Source of the DNA: Rhodococcus sp. ARC_M6
GTDB lineage: Bacteria; Actinomycetota; Actinomycetes; Mycobacteriales; Mycobacteriaceae
DNA: 64,000 nt
NCBI RefSeq assembly: GCF_022810305.1
Contig: NZ_JALGQH010000020.1
Coordinates: 1-64,000 of the forward strand
Direction: 5' to 3'
Shown: positions 49,045 to 57,654 of the stretch, in pieces
How positions within the stretch are numbered: position 1 is the stretch's first letter
How the letters are laid out: the number at the start of each line of letters is the position of its first letter
Notes under the pieces: model-generated
What the model saw: only the letters and a program-made list of their open reading frames with translations
Database searches by the model: none
What the model was told of the DNA's origin: nothing
Made by a program: the position numbers and the translations under genes

Positions 49045-50533
49045 AGGGCTTGTAGTCCTTGAGGAAGCAGCCGTGGATGTCGACGCCCAGTTCGCCCTGG
49101 ACGATGGGGTCGTACACGCGGGCTGCACCGTCGACCAGGTCGAGGGGTGCATGGAAGCCTTCGTCAGCCAGACGCATCTTGGTGAAATGCGGCCGTTCGT
49201 CGGTGATCCACCCGGTGTCGACGGCAGTCATGAGGATGCCGTCTTCGAGCATTTCCTTGGAACTGGTGCGGGTCAGCATGTTCAGTGCGGCCTTGGCCAT
49301 GTTGGTGTGAGGGTGGCCAGGCCCCTTGTACGCGCGGCTGAACTGGCCTTCCATTGCGGAGACGTTCACGACGTACTTGCGACGCGCATCGGATGCGGCC
49401 ATCGACGGACGCAGGCGCGAGACGAGGATGAACGGGGCAACCGAATTGCAGAGTTGGACTTCGAGAAGCTCGATCGGGTCGACCTCTTCGACGGTCTGAA
49501 CCCAGCTGTTGCTGTGCGCGAGGTCGGGGAGGAGTCCGCCGGCGTCGATAGCGATTCCCTGTTCGATGCGATCGGGTGAAGCGGACTTTGCGACCAGGGC
49601 AAGCGAGCTGACGGCGTCGGCCGAAAGATTGCCGGTTGTGAGGGCAGCAACGTCCGAGAGTGAACCGGCCAGCGCAGCCGGGTGGGCGTCGCTGGTCTTA
49701 CCGAACGTGACGACGTCCGGGAGTTCGCCCGCGGGAAGCGCACTGGCCTCGGCGTCGACCAAAGCGCCGTAAGCGCCGGGGGACCGACGTACGGTCTGGG
49801 CTGCATTGTTGATCAAGATGTCGAGAGGGCCTTGTGCCGCAACGGAATCCGCGAGCGCTACTACCTGCGCCGGATCGCGGAGATCGATGCCGACGATGCG
49901 CAGACGGTGAATCCAGTCGGCGCTGTCTTCCATCGCCTTGAACCGGCGAATCGCGTCGTTCGGGAAGCGCGTGGTGATGGTCAGATGAGCGCCGTCGCGC
50001 AGCAGACGCAGAGCGATGTACATGCCGATCTTGGCGCGGCCACCGGTAAGGAGCGCGCGGCGTCCCGTCAGATCGGTACTGGCGTCGCGCTTGCTGCGGC
50101 TCATCAAGGCGCAGTCCGGGCACAACTGGTGATAGAAGGCGTCGACCTGTGTGTAGCGCTGCTTGCAGATGTAGCAGGGGCGCGCCTTGATGAGGGTGCC
50201 TGCGATGGAACCGGCAGTGTTGGACTTGATCGCGATGCCGGCGGTCTCGTCGTCGATGCGGTCGGGTGAACCGGTTGCCGTAGCAGCGACGACCTCACGG
50301 TCGGCTTCGTTGACGGCCGCGCGGGAGGCCAGTCGACGCTTCTTCTTGAGTCGCTTGAACAGATGGCCGACGGCACGCTGCATCGTGACGGAGTCTGGAT
50401 GTTCGTCGTCGAGTTCGGCGGCTTCGCGCAGAACCTTCAAACAGATCGCGAGTTCTGCGGGGTCGAGTCCGGTCAGTTCTGCCAAGGCAGATTCTGAAAC
50501 TATTACGTCGGACTGCCGTGTATCTGTATCCAC
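49034..50533 (-). CDS. atypical SDR-family oxidoreductase with a zinc ribbon
   Basis: About 499 aa from GTG at 50533. An N-terminal helical part is followed by a CxxC-x14-CxxC zinc-ribbon segment (cysteines near residues 120-141, 'CYICKQRYTQ...CPDC') and an SDR Rossmann domain with 'LLTGGRAKIGMYIALRLLRDGA' and 'ILINNAAQT'. Where SDRs have YxxxK, the sequence is 'HTNMAKAALNM', with Thr in place of Tyr, so classical dehydrogenase chemistry is doubtful. A longer start (ATG 50599) is in frame but sits against the tRNA-Leu terminator at 50607-50639, leaving no room for a promoter, so I prefer the shorter one. Function unknown. Confidence 0.8.
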   Translation of the reverse strand: MDTDTRQSDVIVSESALAELTGLDPAELAICLKVLREAAELDDEHPDSVTMQRAVGHLFKRLKKKRRLASRAAVNEADREVVAATATGSPDRIDDETAGIAIKSNTAGSIAGTLIKARPCYICKQRYTQVDAFYHQLCPDCALMSRSKRDASTDLTGRRALLTGGRAKIGMYIALRLLRDGAHLTITTRFPNDAIRRFKAMEDSADWIHRLRIVGIDLRDPAQVVALADSVAAQGPLDILINNAAQTVRRSPGAYGALVDAEASALPAGELPDVVTFGKTSDAHPAALAGSLSDVAALTTGNLSADAVSSLALVAKSASPDRIEQGIAIDAGGLLPDLAHSNSWVQTVEEVDPIELLEVQLCNSVAPFILVSRLRPSMAASDARRKYVVNVSAMEGQFSRAYKGPGHPHTNMAKAALNMLTRTSSKEMLEDGILMTAVDTGWITDERPHFTKMRLADEGFHAPLDLVDGAARVYDPIVQGELGVDIHGCFLKDYKPSPW

Positions 50534-50606
50534 TTGAACTTCTGTTCCATCTCGATCGCCGCTCGCGCGGACTGCTCCCCGGTGTGGGAACGTTGCCATC
50601 TTACGA

Positions 50607-50639
50607 GAAAAGCTCCGGTTCAATGAACCGGAGCTTTTC
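50607..50639 (-). terminator. terminator after tRNA-Leu (first copy)
   Basis: A perfect 15-bp inverted repeat (GAAAAGCTCCGGTTC, 3-nt loop) with an A/T-rich outer end, placed 21 nt after the tRNA 3' end on the minus strand. Confidence 0.9.
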
Positions 50640-50656
50640 CTGTCTGTCTCAACACA

Positions 50657-50784
50657 GAGTGTCCGAGGGGGGACTTGAACCCCCACGTCCGTTAATAGGA
50701 CACTAGCACCTCAAGCTAGCGCGTCTGCCATTCCGCCACTCGGACTCGGCACCGATTTCGCGGTGCAGGGAAAGAGTATCCGAT
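50657..50784. repeat. 128-bp direct repeat, left copy (contains tRNA-Leu)
   Basis: Matches 54059-54186 with three mismatches, all outside the tRNA. It includes the tRNA and the upstream flank with the presumed -10 element. A more weakly matching tail (CCCAAATCGC) continues to about 50807. The two copies border the MHS/NadX/IclR islet. Confidence 0.9.
50660..50745 (-). tRNA. tRNA-Leu (anticodon GAG), copy 1
   Basis: 86 nt with the long class-II variable arm. Acceptor GTCCGAG/CTCGGAC, anticodon stem GCTAGC/GCTAGT, loop TTGAGGT giving anticodon GAG, T-arm GGTTCAAGTCC. CCA is not encoded. It is identical over all 86 nt to the copy at 54062-54147. A promoter-like TTGGGA/GATACT pair lies upstream. 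Confidence 0.96.
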
Positions 50785-50853
50785 GCCTGCCCAGTCTCCC
50801 AAATCGCATGCCTAGCGCGGGTGTTGGGAGACTGGGAATCGTGTGATCCGGTC

Positions 50854-52203
50854 CTACTTGACCAGTGCTGCGGCTTCGGTTTCCGCTGCTACTGCGGCAA
50901 GTTCGTCCTTGCGGCGCCCGGTGTTGGGCAGGCTGAGGAGGCACACGAGGCTGACAACTGCTGCGGCAGCGAGGTATAGCGACACGGGCACAGTGCTCTT
51001 GTTCATAGCGAAGAGCGCAGTCGCGACGACCGGGGCAAGTCCGCCGCCGAGGACGTTGCCGATTTGATAGCCCAACGAGATTCCGCTGTAGCGGACGCCG
51101 GTTCCGAAGAGTTCGGCGAAGAATGCGGCCATCGGTGCGTGGATTGCCGCTGCCCCGTTGTATCCGAGGATGAGTGTCAGGAATATGACGGTGGTGTTCT
51201 CGGTGCGGATCAGCGGGAACAGAGCGAAGGAGAAGAACAGTAGGGATAGGCCGCCAATGAGCATGACTGGTTTGCGGCCGATCCGATCAGACAGTGCCGC
51301 CCAGGCCGGAATGCAGATGATCTGGATTGCGAGACCCACCATCGACGCGTTCAGCAGCAGGCTTCGTGAGAGTCCTACTTCCTTGGTTCCGTAGGTGAGG
51401 AGGAAGGTGAACACGACGTAGACGAATGTCGAGTAACCGATCAAGGTGCCCGCTGAGAGAATGATCGCCCGCGGGTGATCACGAATGACCTGGAGGAACG
51501 GGAGTTTCTTGGGCTTTTCGGTCTTCTTTTCGGCTTCCTGTTCTTCCAGGAATTCGGGGGTTTCCTCGATGCCGAATCGAACCAAGAGACCGACAGCCCC
51601 GATCAGGATGCTGGCAAGGAAAGGCAGTCGCCAACCCCAACTCAAGAACTGGTCGCTGTCCAGGCGTCCGAGAAGCGCAAAGGCGCCGGTGGCGAGAAGC
51701 GCGCCTGCGGACACGCCCAAGATTGTCCAGCTACCGTAGAAGCCTTTCCGTCCTGGCGGAGCGTGTTCGATGGCGATCAGTGCAGCACCGGCGAACTCGC
51801 CACCGGCGGCAAACCCCTGAATCAAGCGAAGGACGATCAGGAGGATCGGGGCCCAGATTCCGATCTGCGCGTACGTCGGCAGTAGTCCGATGAGTACGGT
51901 TCCGGCCCCCATCATGAGGAGGGTCAGGACCAGCATCTTCTTGCGACCCAAGCGGTCACCGAAGTGGCCGATCACGATTCCGCCTAACGGACGGACGATG
52001 AAGCCCGTGCCGAAAGTGGCCAGGGCGAGAAGTGTTCCTGTCAGCGGATCTGCCGTGGGAAAGAATACGACGTTGAAGACGGTGGCTGCAGCGATTGCAT
52101 ACGCGAGGAAATCGTAGTACTCGATCGCTGTTCCGGCGCACGATGCGATTGCCAGCCGCTTGAGCGACGGCGCAGTTGGAGCTTGCGTTTCAGTGCTGTT
52201 CAC
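50854..52203 (-). CDS. MFS transporter, metabolite:H+ symporter (MHS) family
   Basis: 449 aa from GTG at 52203 (GAGG upstream); the frame is open to 52233. Twelve predicted TM helices. The family-specific start 'RLAIASCAGTAIEYYDFLAYAIAAA' and loop 2-3 'GHFGDRLGRKKMLVLTLLMMG' mark it as a ShiA/ProP/KgtP-type proton symporter for organic acids or amino-acid-like solutes. It lies next to the aspartate-dehydrogenase-like gene and IclR regulator inside the tRNA-Leu repeat, so it probably imports the substrate of that pathway. Confidence 0.9.
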   Translation of the reverse strand: MNSTETQAPTAPSLKRLAIASCAGTAIEYYDFLAYAIAAATVFNVVFFPTADPLTGTLLALATFGTGFIVRPLGGIVIGHFGDRLGRKKMLVLTLLMMGAGTVLIGLLPTYAQIGIWAPILLIVLRLIQGFAAGGEFAGAALIAIEHAPPGRKGFYGSWTILGVSAGALLATGAFALLGRLDSDQFLSWGWRLPFLASILIGAVGLLVRFGIEETPEFLEEQEAEKKTEKPKKLPFLQVIRDHPRAIILSAGTLIGYSTFVYVVFTFLLTYGTKEVGLSRSLLLNASMVGLAIQIICIPAWAALSDRIGRKPVMLIGGLSLLFFSFALFPLIRTENTTVIFLTLILGYNGAAAIHAPMAAFFAELFGTGVRYSGISLGYQIGNVLGGGLAPVVATALFAMNKSTVPVSLYLAAAAVVSLVCLLSLPNTGRRKDELAAVAAETEAAALVK

Positions 52204-52315
52204 AATGCAAACCTCGGTTTCTTTGCTGGACAAGGTAGTTGATGTCAGGTCCGCTCCCGATGTGTAGTGCCGGGTGCGGTTCGCGACGTTGGGTTGCTGG
52301 CACGGGTGCTCGTCG

Positions 52316-53071
52316 TTACCCGAAGATCAGTCCCGATCGTTTCTCGATAGCGGATTGAAGGCTGCTCAGTACGGAACTGGCCATTTCAGTTCCGGATACA
52401 CCGTTCATGGGCTGCTGTTTGAAAACCTCGAGGCAGGATCCGTCGAGGCCGATTGCCTTGGTGCTGAGCTGTCCGAGCACTGCTGCAGGATCGCTGATGA
52501 GTCGGGCGCGGCATTCATCGAGTCCGACGGTGGCGAGCGCGAACGTCACCATTGCGTTGACGTTGCGTGGATACAGGGCAGCGATGCCCCGCACCGGTCC
52601 GTCGTAGATGACCAGCCGCTCGCTTGTATCAGCTGGAACCGGTTCCAGGCTGAACGGAGACTTGACGAATTCGATTGTTGCCGAGGCCCATTTGCCGGGA
52701 GAGGACAGGTAACTCTCGACGCCGGCCAAGGCGCCGTGCGGGACGATCAGGCTGGTACCGCAGTCAGCGGAGAGTTTTGTCAGCCGGTCGCGGAGAGAGT
52801 CGTCGACGAGTGCAGCGCACGAGAGGATCATGAGGTCGCACGTCAGCAGTACCTGTTCGCTGAACTTTGCGACGGCGTCGGGATGCGCAGCTTCGATCAC
52901 GATGTCGGTTTCGTGCAGCATCTGATCGGTGATTTGTGTGGCGGTGACAAATTCTGTTTCGTCCAACTCTCGACCTTGGACGAAAGACAGGCTATGTATG
53001 TCACTGGAAGCGATGTACGAAGCGATGCTGCGTGCGATGCCACCGCTGCCGATAATTCCAATTCTTGCCAT
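52316..53071 (-). CDS. nadX: aspartate dehydrogenase family protein (NadX-like)
   Basis: 251 aa. Rossmann start 'ARIGIIGSGGIARSIASYI' and the C-terminal DUF108 hallmark 'YPRNVNAMVTFALATVGLDECRARLISDPA'. Family members oxidise L-aspartate to iminoaspartate with NAD(P), feeding NAD synthesis or amino-acid catabolism. There is no nadA/nadC nearby; the IclR and MHS neighbours favour a catabolic role, so the true substrate could be another amino acid. The symbol is tentative. Probably co-transcribed with the MHS gene. Confidence 0.85.
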   Translation of the reverse strand: MARIGIIGSGGIARSIASYIASSDIHSLSFVQGRELDETEFVTATQITDQMLHETDIVIEAAHPDAVAKFSEQVLLTCDLMILSCAALVDDSLRDRLTKLSADCGTSLIVPHGALAGVESYLSSPGKWASATIEFVKSPFSLEPVPADTSERLVIYDGPVRGIAALYPRNVNAMVTFALATVGLDECRARLISDPAAVLGQLSTKAIGLDGSCLEVFKQQPMNGVSGTEMASSVLSSLQSAIEKRSGLIFG

Positions 53072-53230
53072 TTGTCTGATTCCATACCTTTGTCGCCGGA
53101 TTTCAATGACCAGAAATAGTGATCTCCGTCTCGATGTGCATGTTCAAGAAGTTAGCATCAAATTCCTTTTATAGGAATGGCTTAGTGTTAGATTCCTGTA
53201 TGCGGGAAATTATGCGACATTGGAGGGGAA
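53072..53230. promoter_or_regulatory. divergent promoter region with two IclR-like palindromes
   Basis: Two similar inverted repeats, ATTCC-N7-GGAAT at 53162-53178 and ATTCC-N7-GGGAAAT at 53192-53210, about 30 bp apart between centres. They lie between the nadX-MHS unit (minus) and the iclR gene (plus), where an IclR-type regulator normally binds. The AT-rich sequence stands out from the surroundings. Confidence 0.6.
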
Positions 53231-54001
53231 ATGAGCGACACTCTGAGTTCGGTGAGACAAGCACTGCGAGTACTCGATGCGTTGCAGGATCACGAGGAAC
53301 TGGGCATTACCGAGATCGCTCAGGCGCTGGATTGTGCGACTTCCACGGCACATCGCCTGGCGGCAACTCTGCTCGAAGCGACCTATGTGATGAAGAGTCC
53401 CGGGGGACGGAAGTACCGACTTGGGCCGGCAATGTCGGGGACGAGGAATGCTGCGGCTGTGGCGCACTGTGTCGACGTGGCCCTGCCGCACATGGAGGCC
53501 CTGCGAAATTTGACGGGGGAGACCATTCAATTGGCCGTACTGCAGAACATTTCGATCAAGTTCGTGGCTGCTGTCGAGTCCGAACAGATCATGCGGGTTA
53601 CCAGCAGGATCGGTGGGTTGATGCCGGCTCACGCCACTGCCGCCGGAAAGGTGCTCCTGTCCTACCTGAGTGAGACGGAGTTGGCCGCACGATACGGCGA
53701 TGGTCTGCCGCCGCCGATAACGCAGTTCGGTATCAGCTCACTGGAGGAACTCGAGATCCAATTGCGGCTCGCACGCGTCAATGGTTTCAGCCAGAATCTG
53801 GCCGAGATGGAACTGGGTGTTGCAGCGCTTGCGGTTCCAGTCATCCGGCCGACCGGCCAGGTTCTGTGCGCATTGACTCTGAGCGGGCCACTCTCTCGGT
53901 TCGACCCGAAGCGACTCGGCGTCGAATCCAGTCATGAAAGCAAGCTTCGACAGCAACTCCAACATCAGGCGCACCTGATTTCAGCGCAACTCACGGTGTA
54001 G
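53231..54001 (+). CDS. IclR-family transcriptional regulator
   Basis: 256 aa from ATG 53231 with GGAGGGG upstream. N-terminal winged HTH ('SVRQALRVLDALQDHEELGITEIAQALDCATSTAHRLAATLLEATYVMKSPGGRKYRLG') and the C-terminal effector-binding domain ('RIGGLMPAHATAAGKVLLSYLSETELAARYG', 'FSQNLAEMELGVAALAVPV'). It most likely controls the divergent nadX-MHS operon in response to a pathway metabolite. It lies inside the tRNA-Leu repeat-bounded islet. Confidence 0.93.
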   Translation: MSDTLSSVRQALRVLDALQDHEELGITEIAQALDCATSTAHRLAATLLEATYVMKSPGGRKYRLGPAMSGTRNAAAVAHCVDVALPHMEALRNLTGETIQLAVLQNISIKFVAAVESEQIMRVTSRIGGLMPAHATAAGKVLLSYLSETELAARYGDGLPPPITQFGISSLEELEIQLRLARVNGFSQNLAEMELGVAALAVPVIRPTGQVLCALTLSGPLSRFDPKRLGVESSHESKLRQQLQHQAHLISAQLTV

Positions 54002-54010
54002 CACACATCA

Positions 54011-54045
54011 AAAATGACCCCAGCCTGTTCGGCTGGGGTCATTTT
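54011..54045. terminator. bidirectional terminator between iclR and tRNA-Leu copy 2
   Basis: A perfect 15-bp inverted repeat (AAAATGACCCCAGCC, loop TGTTC) with A/T-rich ends on both sides. It can end the iclR transcript (plus) and the tRNA-Leu transcript (minus). Confidence 0.92.
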
Positions 54046-54058
54046 CTTTATGTATTTC

Positions 54059-54186
54059 GAGTGTCCGAGGGGGGACTTGAACCCCCACGTCCGTTAATAG
54101 GACACTAGCACCTCAAGCTAGCGCGTCTGCCATTCCGCCACTCGGACTCGGCCCCGATTTCTCGGTGCTGGGAAAGAGTATCCGAT
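54059..54186. repeat. 128-bp direct repeat, right copy (contains tRNA-Leu)
   Basis: Right-hand partner of 50657-50784 (offset 3402 nt, three mismatches in the flank). Same orientation, so recombination between the copies would delete the islet between them. Confidence 0.9.
54062..54147 (-). tRNA. tRNA-Leu (anticodon GAG), copy 2
   Basis: Identical in all 86 positions to the copy at 50660-50745, with the same promoter-like upstream sequence in slightly diverged form. Both copies look functional. Confidence 0.96.
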
Positions 54187-54264
54187 CCCACGGGTAGTCC
54201 CAAATCGCCAGGTGAGAACGATTTCAGTCTGCCATCTCGGGTGATTCGATGGTAGGAAAGTGAT

Positions 54265-55617
54265 ATGTCTTCATCTCCGAAAGATTCAGGTCCCAGCCGT
54301 TCACAAGCAGAAGTCGTCGATCTTGTCAGCTCTCTGATTCGTTTCGACACGTCCAACACCGGAGAACTCGAAACGACCAAAGGTGAACGTGCGTGCGCGG
54401 AGTGGGTTGGTGCGCAGCTGCAAGAGGTCGGGTACGAGACCGAATATGTCGAGTCGGGTGCTCCTGGCCGCGGAAATGTGTTCGCGCGTTTGAAGGGTAA
54501 AGATTCCGGACGCGGTGCCCTGATGCTGCACGGACACCTCGACGTAGTTCCGGCTGAGCCGGCCGACTGGAGTGTCCACCCCTTCTCCGGGGCCGTTCAG
54601 GACGGATACATCTGGGGTCGCGGCGCTGTCGATATGAAAGACATGGTCGGGATGATCCTGGCGCTCGCCCGCCAGTTCAAGGCCGAGGGAACTGTTCCGC
54701 CGCGTGACCTGGTGTTCGCATTTGTCGCCGACGAAGAAGCGGGCGGCAAATACGGATGCCAGTGGCTGGTCGAGCACCGACCGGATTTGTTCGACGGTGT
54801 GACCGAGGCTGTCGGCGAAGTGGGCGGATTCTCGTTGACCGTTCCGCGTCCGGACGGAACCGATCGCCGTCTGTATCTGGTGGAGACGGCGGAGAAGGGC
54901 CTCGGCTGGATGAGGCTGACGGCCAAAGGCCGGGCCGGACATGGTTCCTTCCTTCACGACGACAATGCCGTGGCGACCTTGGCGGGGGCAGTCGCGAGGT
55001 TGAGTGCCCATCAGTTCCCGATCGTGATTTCAGATTCGGTCGCGGAATTCCTCACCGCGGTGGGTGAAGAGACGGGCCTCGATTTCGATCCGACGTCGCC
55101 TGATATCGACGGAACCTTGGCCAAGCTGGGCACTATTGCCAACATCATCGGCGCGACATTCCGGGACACCGCCAATCCCACGATGCTCAAGGCCGGATAC
55201 AAGGCAAACGTCATTCCGCAGACTGCGGAAGCCGTCTTCGACTGCCGTGTGCTTCCCGGACGCCAAGCCGAGTTCGAGCGCACCGTCGACCAATTGATCG
55301 GCCCCGACGTGACCCGCGAGTGGATCACCAAACTCGACTCGTACGAAACAACATTCGACGGCCATCTGGTCGATGCGATGAACAACGCGATCCTCGCTCA
55401 CGACCCCGATGCGCGCACCGTTCCGTACATGCTCTCGGGCGGGACCGACGCGAAAGCGTTTGCGAAACTGGGTATTCGGTGCTTCGGCTTCGCGCCGTTG
55501 CAGTTGCCGCCCGAACTCGATTTCAGTGCGTTGTTCCATGGCGTCGACGAGAGGGTGCCGGTGGACGCCGTACTGTTCGGAACACGTGTTCTGGAAAATT
55601 TCTTGCTCAATTCCTGA
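54265..55617 (+). CDS. M20-family metallopeptidase/amidohydrolase
   Basis: 450 aa. Complete di-zinc site: H91 and D93 ('LHGHLDVVP'), D123 ('[10 protein letters not shown]') and catalytic E157 with E158 ('ADEEAGG'); a dimerisation domain is inserted at ~205-320. It belongs to the ArgE/DapE/CPG2-like group of cytosolic peptidases or deacylases. It corresponds by position and type to Rv2141c. The substrate is unknown. The PEBP gene follows 43 nt later. Confidence 0.92.
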   Translation: MSSSPKDSGPSRSQAEVVDLVSSLIRFDTSNTGELETTKGERACAEWVGAQLQEVGYETEYVESGAPGRGNVFARLKGKDSGRGALMLHGHLDVVPAEPADWSVHPFSGAVQDGYIWGRGAVDMKDMVGMILALARQFKAEGTVPPRDLVFAFVADEEAGGKYGCQWLVEHRPDLFDGVTEAVGEVGGFSLTVPRPDGTDRRLYLVETAEKGLGWMRLTAKGRAGHGSFLHDDNAVATLAGAVARLSAHQFPIVISDSVAEFLTAVGEETGLDFDPTSPDIDGTLAKLGTIANIIGATFRDTANPTMLKAGYKANVIPQTAEAVFDCRVLPGRQAEFERTVDQLIGPDVTREWITKLDSYETTFDGHLVDAMNNAILAHDPDARTVPYMLSGGTDAKAFAKLGIRCFGFAPLQLPPELDFSALFHGVDERVPVDAVLFGTRVLENFLLNS

Positions 55618-55660
55618 ACACGCAGCAGCCTTGAACATCAGTCACACGAAAGGATTTCGC

Positions 55661-56197
55661 ATGGCTTACGATCCGTACGAACCATTGCCGAAGTTGCCGA
55701 GCTTCGAGCTGACCAGCGACGACATCACGGCGGGTCAACCGCTGAAACTCGCTCAGGCCAGCGGTGCCTTCGGTGTTCCCGGCGGTGAGGACATCTCGCC
55801 GCAGCTCTCCTGGTCGGGATTCCCCGCCGAGACCAAGAGCTTTGTTGTCACAGTGTTGGATCCTGATGCCCCCACCGCGTCGGGATTCTGGCACTGGGAA
55901 GTGGCGAACATCCCCGCTTCTGTCACTGAACTTCCGGCCGGCGCGGGCGCTGCGGACAGTTCGGCTCTGCCTGAGGGCACGGTGACTCTCCGCCACGACG
56001 GCGGAGGCTTCGGCTACATCGGTGCCGGCCCGCCTCCCGGACACGGACCGCATCGATACATCGTGGCCGTTCATGCACTGGATGTAGACAAGCTCGACGG
56101 CGTTACCGCCGACTCGTCACCCGCGTTCCTGGGGTTCAACGTGTTCCATCACGCGATCGCACGCGCAACGCTGACAGGTACGTTCGAGGTCAAGTAA
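55661..56197 (+). CDS. YbhB/YbcL-family PEBP protein
   Basis: 178 aa from ATG 55661 with AAAGGA 9 nt upstream. The phosphatidylethanolamine-binding-protein fold is shown by '[45 protein letters not shown]' and '[23 protein letters not shown]'. It corresponds to Rv2140c. Bacterial PEBPs bind small anionic ligands; the cellular role is not settled. A strong terminator follows. Confidence 0.93.
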   Translation: MAYDPYEPLPKLPSFELTSDDITAGQPLKLAQASGAFGVPGGEDISPQLSWSGFPAETKSFVVTVLDPDAPTASGFWHWEVANIPASVTELPAGAGAADSSALPEGTVTLRHDGGGFGYIGAGPPPGHGPHRYIVAVHALDVDKLDGVTADSSPAFLGFNVFHHAIARATLTGTFEVK

Positions 56198-56205
56198 GGC
56201 CAGAC

Positions 56206-56258
56206 CAACGGCAGCGGCCGGTTTCCTTCGTGATGAAGGAAACCGGCCGCTGCCGTTG
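56206..56258. terminator. strong bidirectional terminator
   Basis: A perfect 24-bp inverted repeat (CAACGGCAGCGGCCGGTTTC...) with a 5-nt loop separates the PEBP gene (plus) from pyrD (minus). Confidence 0.93.
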
Positions 56259-56271
56259 AGGCGCTTAGTGG

Positions 56272-57342
56272 CTAGCGCGGGTTCTCGGCGCCCACGGCTT
56301 GGCTGATCGAGGAGAATCCGGCAGCCCGCACCTTCTTGGCGATGCCCTTGTGAATGCTGCGAGCCCAGAACGGTCCGCCGTAGATGAAGCCGGTGTAGCC
56401 CTGAACCAGGGTTGCGCCGGCCAGAATGCGCTCCCAGGCCTGATCGGCTGTTTCGATACCGCCGACAGAGATGATGGTCAGTTTGTTGCCGACACGACCG
56501 TACAACCGGCGAAGCACCTCGAGTGAGCGATCCGCAACGGGCGCCCCGGACAGTCCGCCCGCACCGATCGCCGCGACCTCGGCGTCGGGCGTCTTCAATC
56601 CGTCGCGACGAATCGTGGTGTTGGTGGCCACAATGCCGGCCAATCCGAGCTCGACGGCCAGATCCGCGACAGCGTCGACGTCGTCGTCGGACAGGTCCGG
56701 AGCAATCTTCACGAGAACCGGAACATGAACGGTGTCGAGGACTGCCTGAAGTAGCGGGCGCAGTGATTCGACCGCCTGCAGATCGCGGAGTCCGGGAGTG
56801 TTGGGGGAGCTGACGTTGACCACCATGAAGTCGGCCAGGGGGCCGAGCAGTTGTGCACTGGCCGTGTAATCGGCAGGCGCGTCGGCGGCGTCGACGATCT
56901 TGGTCTTCCCGATGTTGGCGCCGATCGGTACGGTGACGCGGCGCTGGCGCAAGAAGTTCGCCGCATGTCCGGCACCGTGATTGTTGAAACCCATCCGGTT
57001 GATCAGAGCGCGATCAGCGGGCAGACGGAACAGTCGTGGAGCTGGATTGCCGGGCTGCGCCTGCGCCGTGACGGTTCCGATTTCTGCGAATCCGAATCCG
57101 AGCGGACCCCACGCGTCGACTCCGGTGGCGTCCTTGTCGAAGCCGGCCGCCAATCCGAGCGGAGCGGGAAACGTCAGCCCGAAAGCCTGGCTCCGAAGGA
57201 CCGGATCGTCGACCACGAGGACCTTCGCGACGAGCCATCGGATCGGCGCAAATCTCGTCACCAGACGCATGGCGGCAAACGCCAGATGATGGATGCGCTC
57301 CGGGGGAACGCGGAACATCAGGCTCAACAGCAGCTGGTACAC
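56272..57342 (-). CDS. pyrD: dihydroorotate dehydrogenase (quinone)
   Basis: 356 aa, class-2 type: an N-terminal membrane-associating segment ('[27 protein letters not shown]') followed by a FMN-binding TIM barrel with '[14 protein letters not shown]', 'NRMGFNNHG', '[15 protein letters not shown]' (catalytic serine region) and '[28 protein letters not shown]'. It oxidises dihydroorotate with electrons passed to menaquinone. Equivalent to Rv2139. The DUF5703-like gene is upstream with a 57-nt gap. Confidence 0.96.
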   Translation of the reverse strand: MYQLLLSLMFRVPPERIHHLAFAAMRLVTRFAPIRWLVAKVLVVDDPVLRSQAFGLTFPAPLGLAAGFDKDATGVDAWGPLGFGFAEIGTVTAQAQPGNPAPRLFRLPADRALINRMGFNNHGAGHAANFLRQRRVTVPIGANIGKTKIVDAADAPADYTASAQLLGPLADFMVVNVSSPNTPGLRDLQAVESLRPLLQAVLDTVHVPVLVKIAPDLSDDDVDAVADLAVELGLAGIVATNTTIRRDGLKTPDAEVAAIGAGGLSGAPVADRSLEVLRRLYGRVGNKLTIISVGGIETADQAWERILAGATLVQGYTGFIYGGPFWARSIHKGIAKKVRAAGFSSISQAVGAENPR

Positions 57343-57399
57343 AATTCTCCTGCTTTTCTTCGGTGTGAACTTCGTGGTGTGAACGTCGAGGTGGGCGAA

Positions 57400-57654
57400 T
57401 CAGTGGATGATGCCGTCCGGATTTTCCACATGTAGCGGTGTTTTCTTACGTTTGAGCAGAACACGTCGGGTGCCGTCCGGATACAGACGCACCTGGGAAA
57501 GCTCCCAGCCACCGAACTCCGCGGAGATCGACAGGCGCATCGACGCGGTTATTCGCGAGACATGTGGCGGAAGGTGCAGCGGCAGATAGTCGAACACGTC
57601 GTCGGATGTGTCCCAGGGAGTCTGTGCCGAGGAAGGCCTCTGCCGCTGCGCCAT
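57400..57654 (-). CDS. small conserved protein (DUF5703 / Rv2137c type)
   Basis: 84 aa from ATG at 57654, which overlaps the stop of the upstream lipoprotein gene by one base (TGATG). Conserved-looking core 'WDTSDDVFDYLPLHLPPHVSR' and 'GWELSQVRLYPDGTRRVLLKRKK'. The longer open frame upstream lies inside the lipoprotein gene and is not real. Function unknown; the assignment to DUF5703 is from memory. Confidence 0.8.
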   Translation of the reverse strand: MAQRQRPSSAQTPWDTSDDVFDYLPLHLPPHVSRITASMRLSISAEFGGWELSQVRLYPDGTRRVLLKRKKTPLHVENPDGIIH

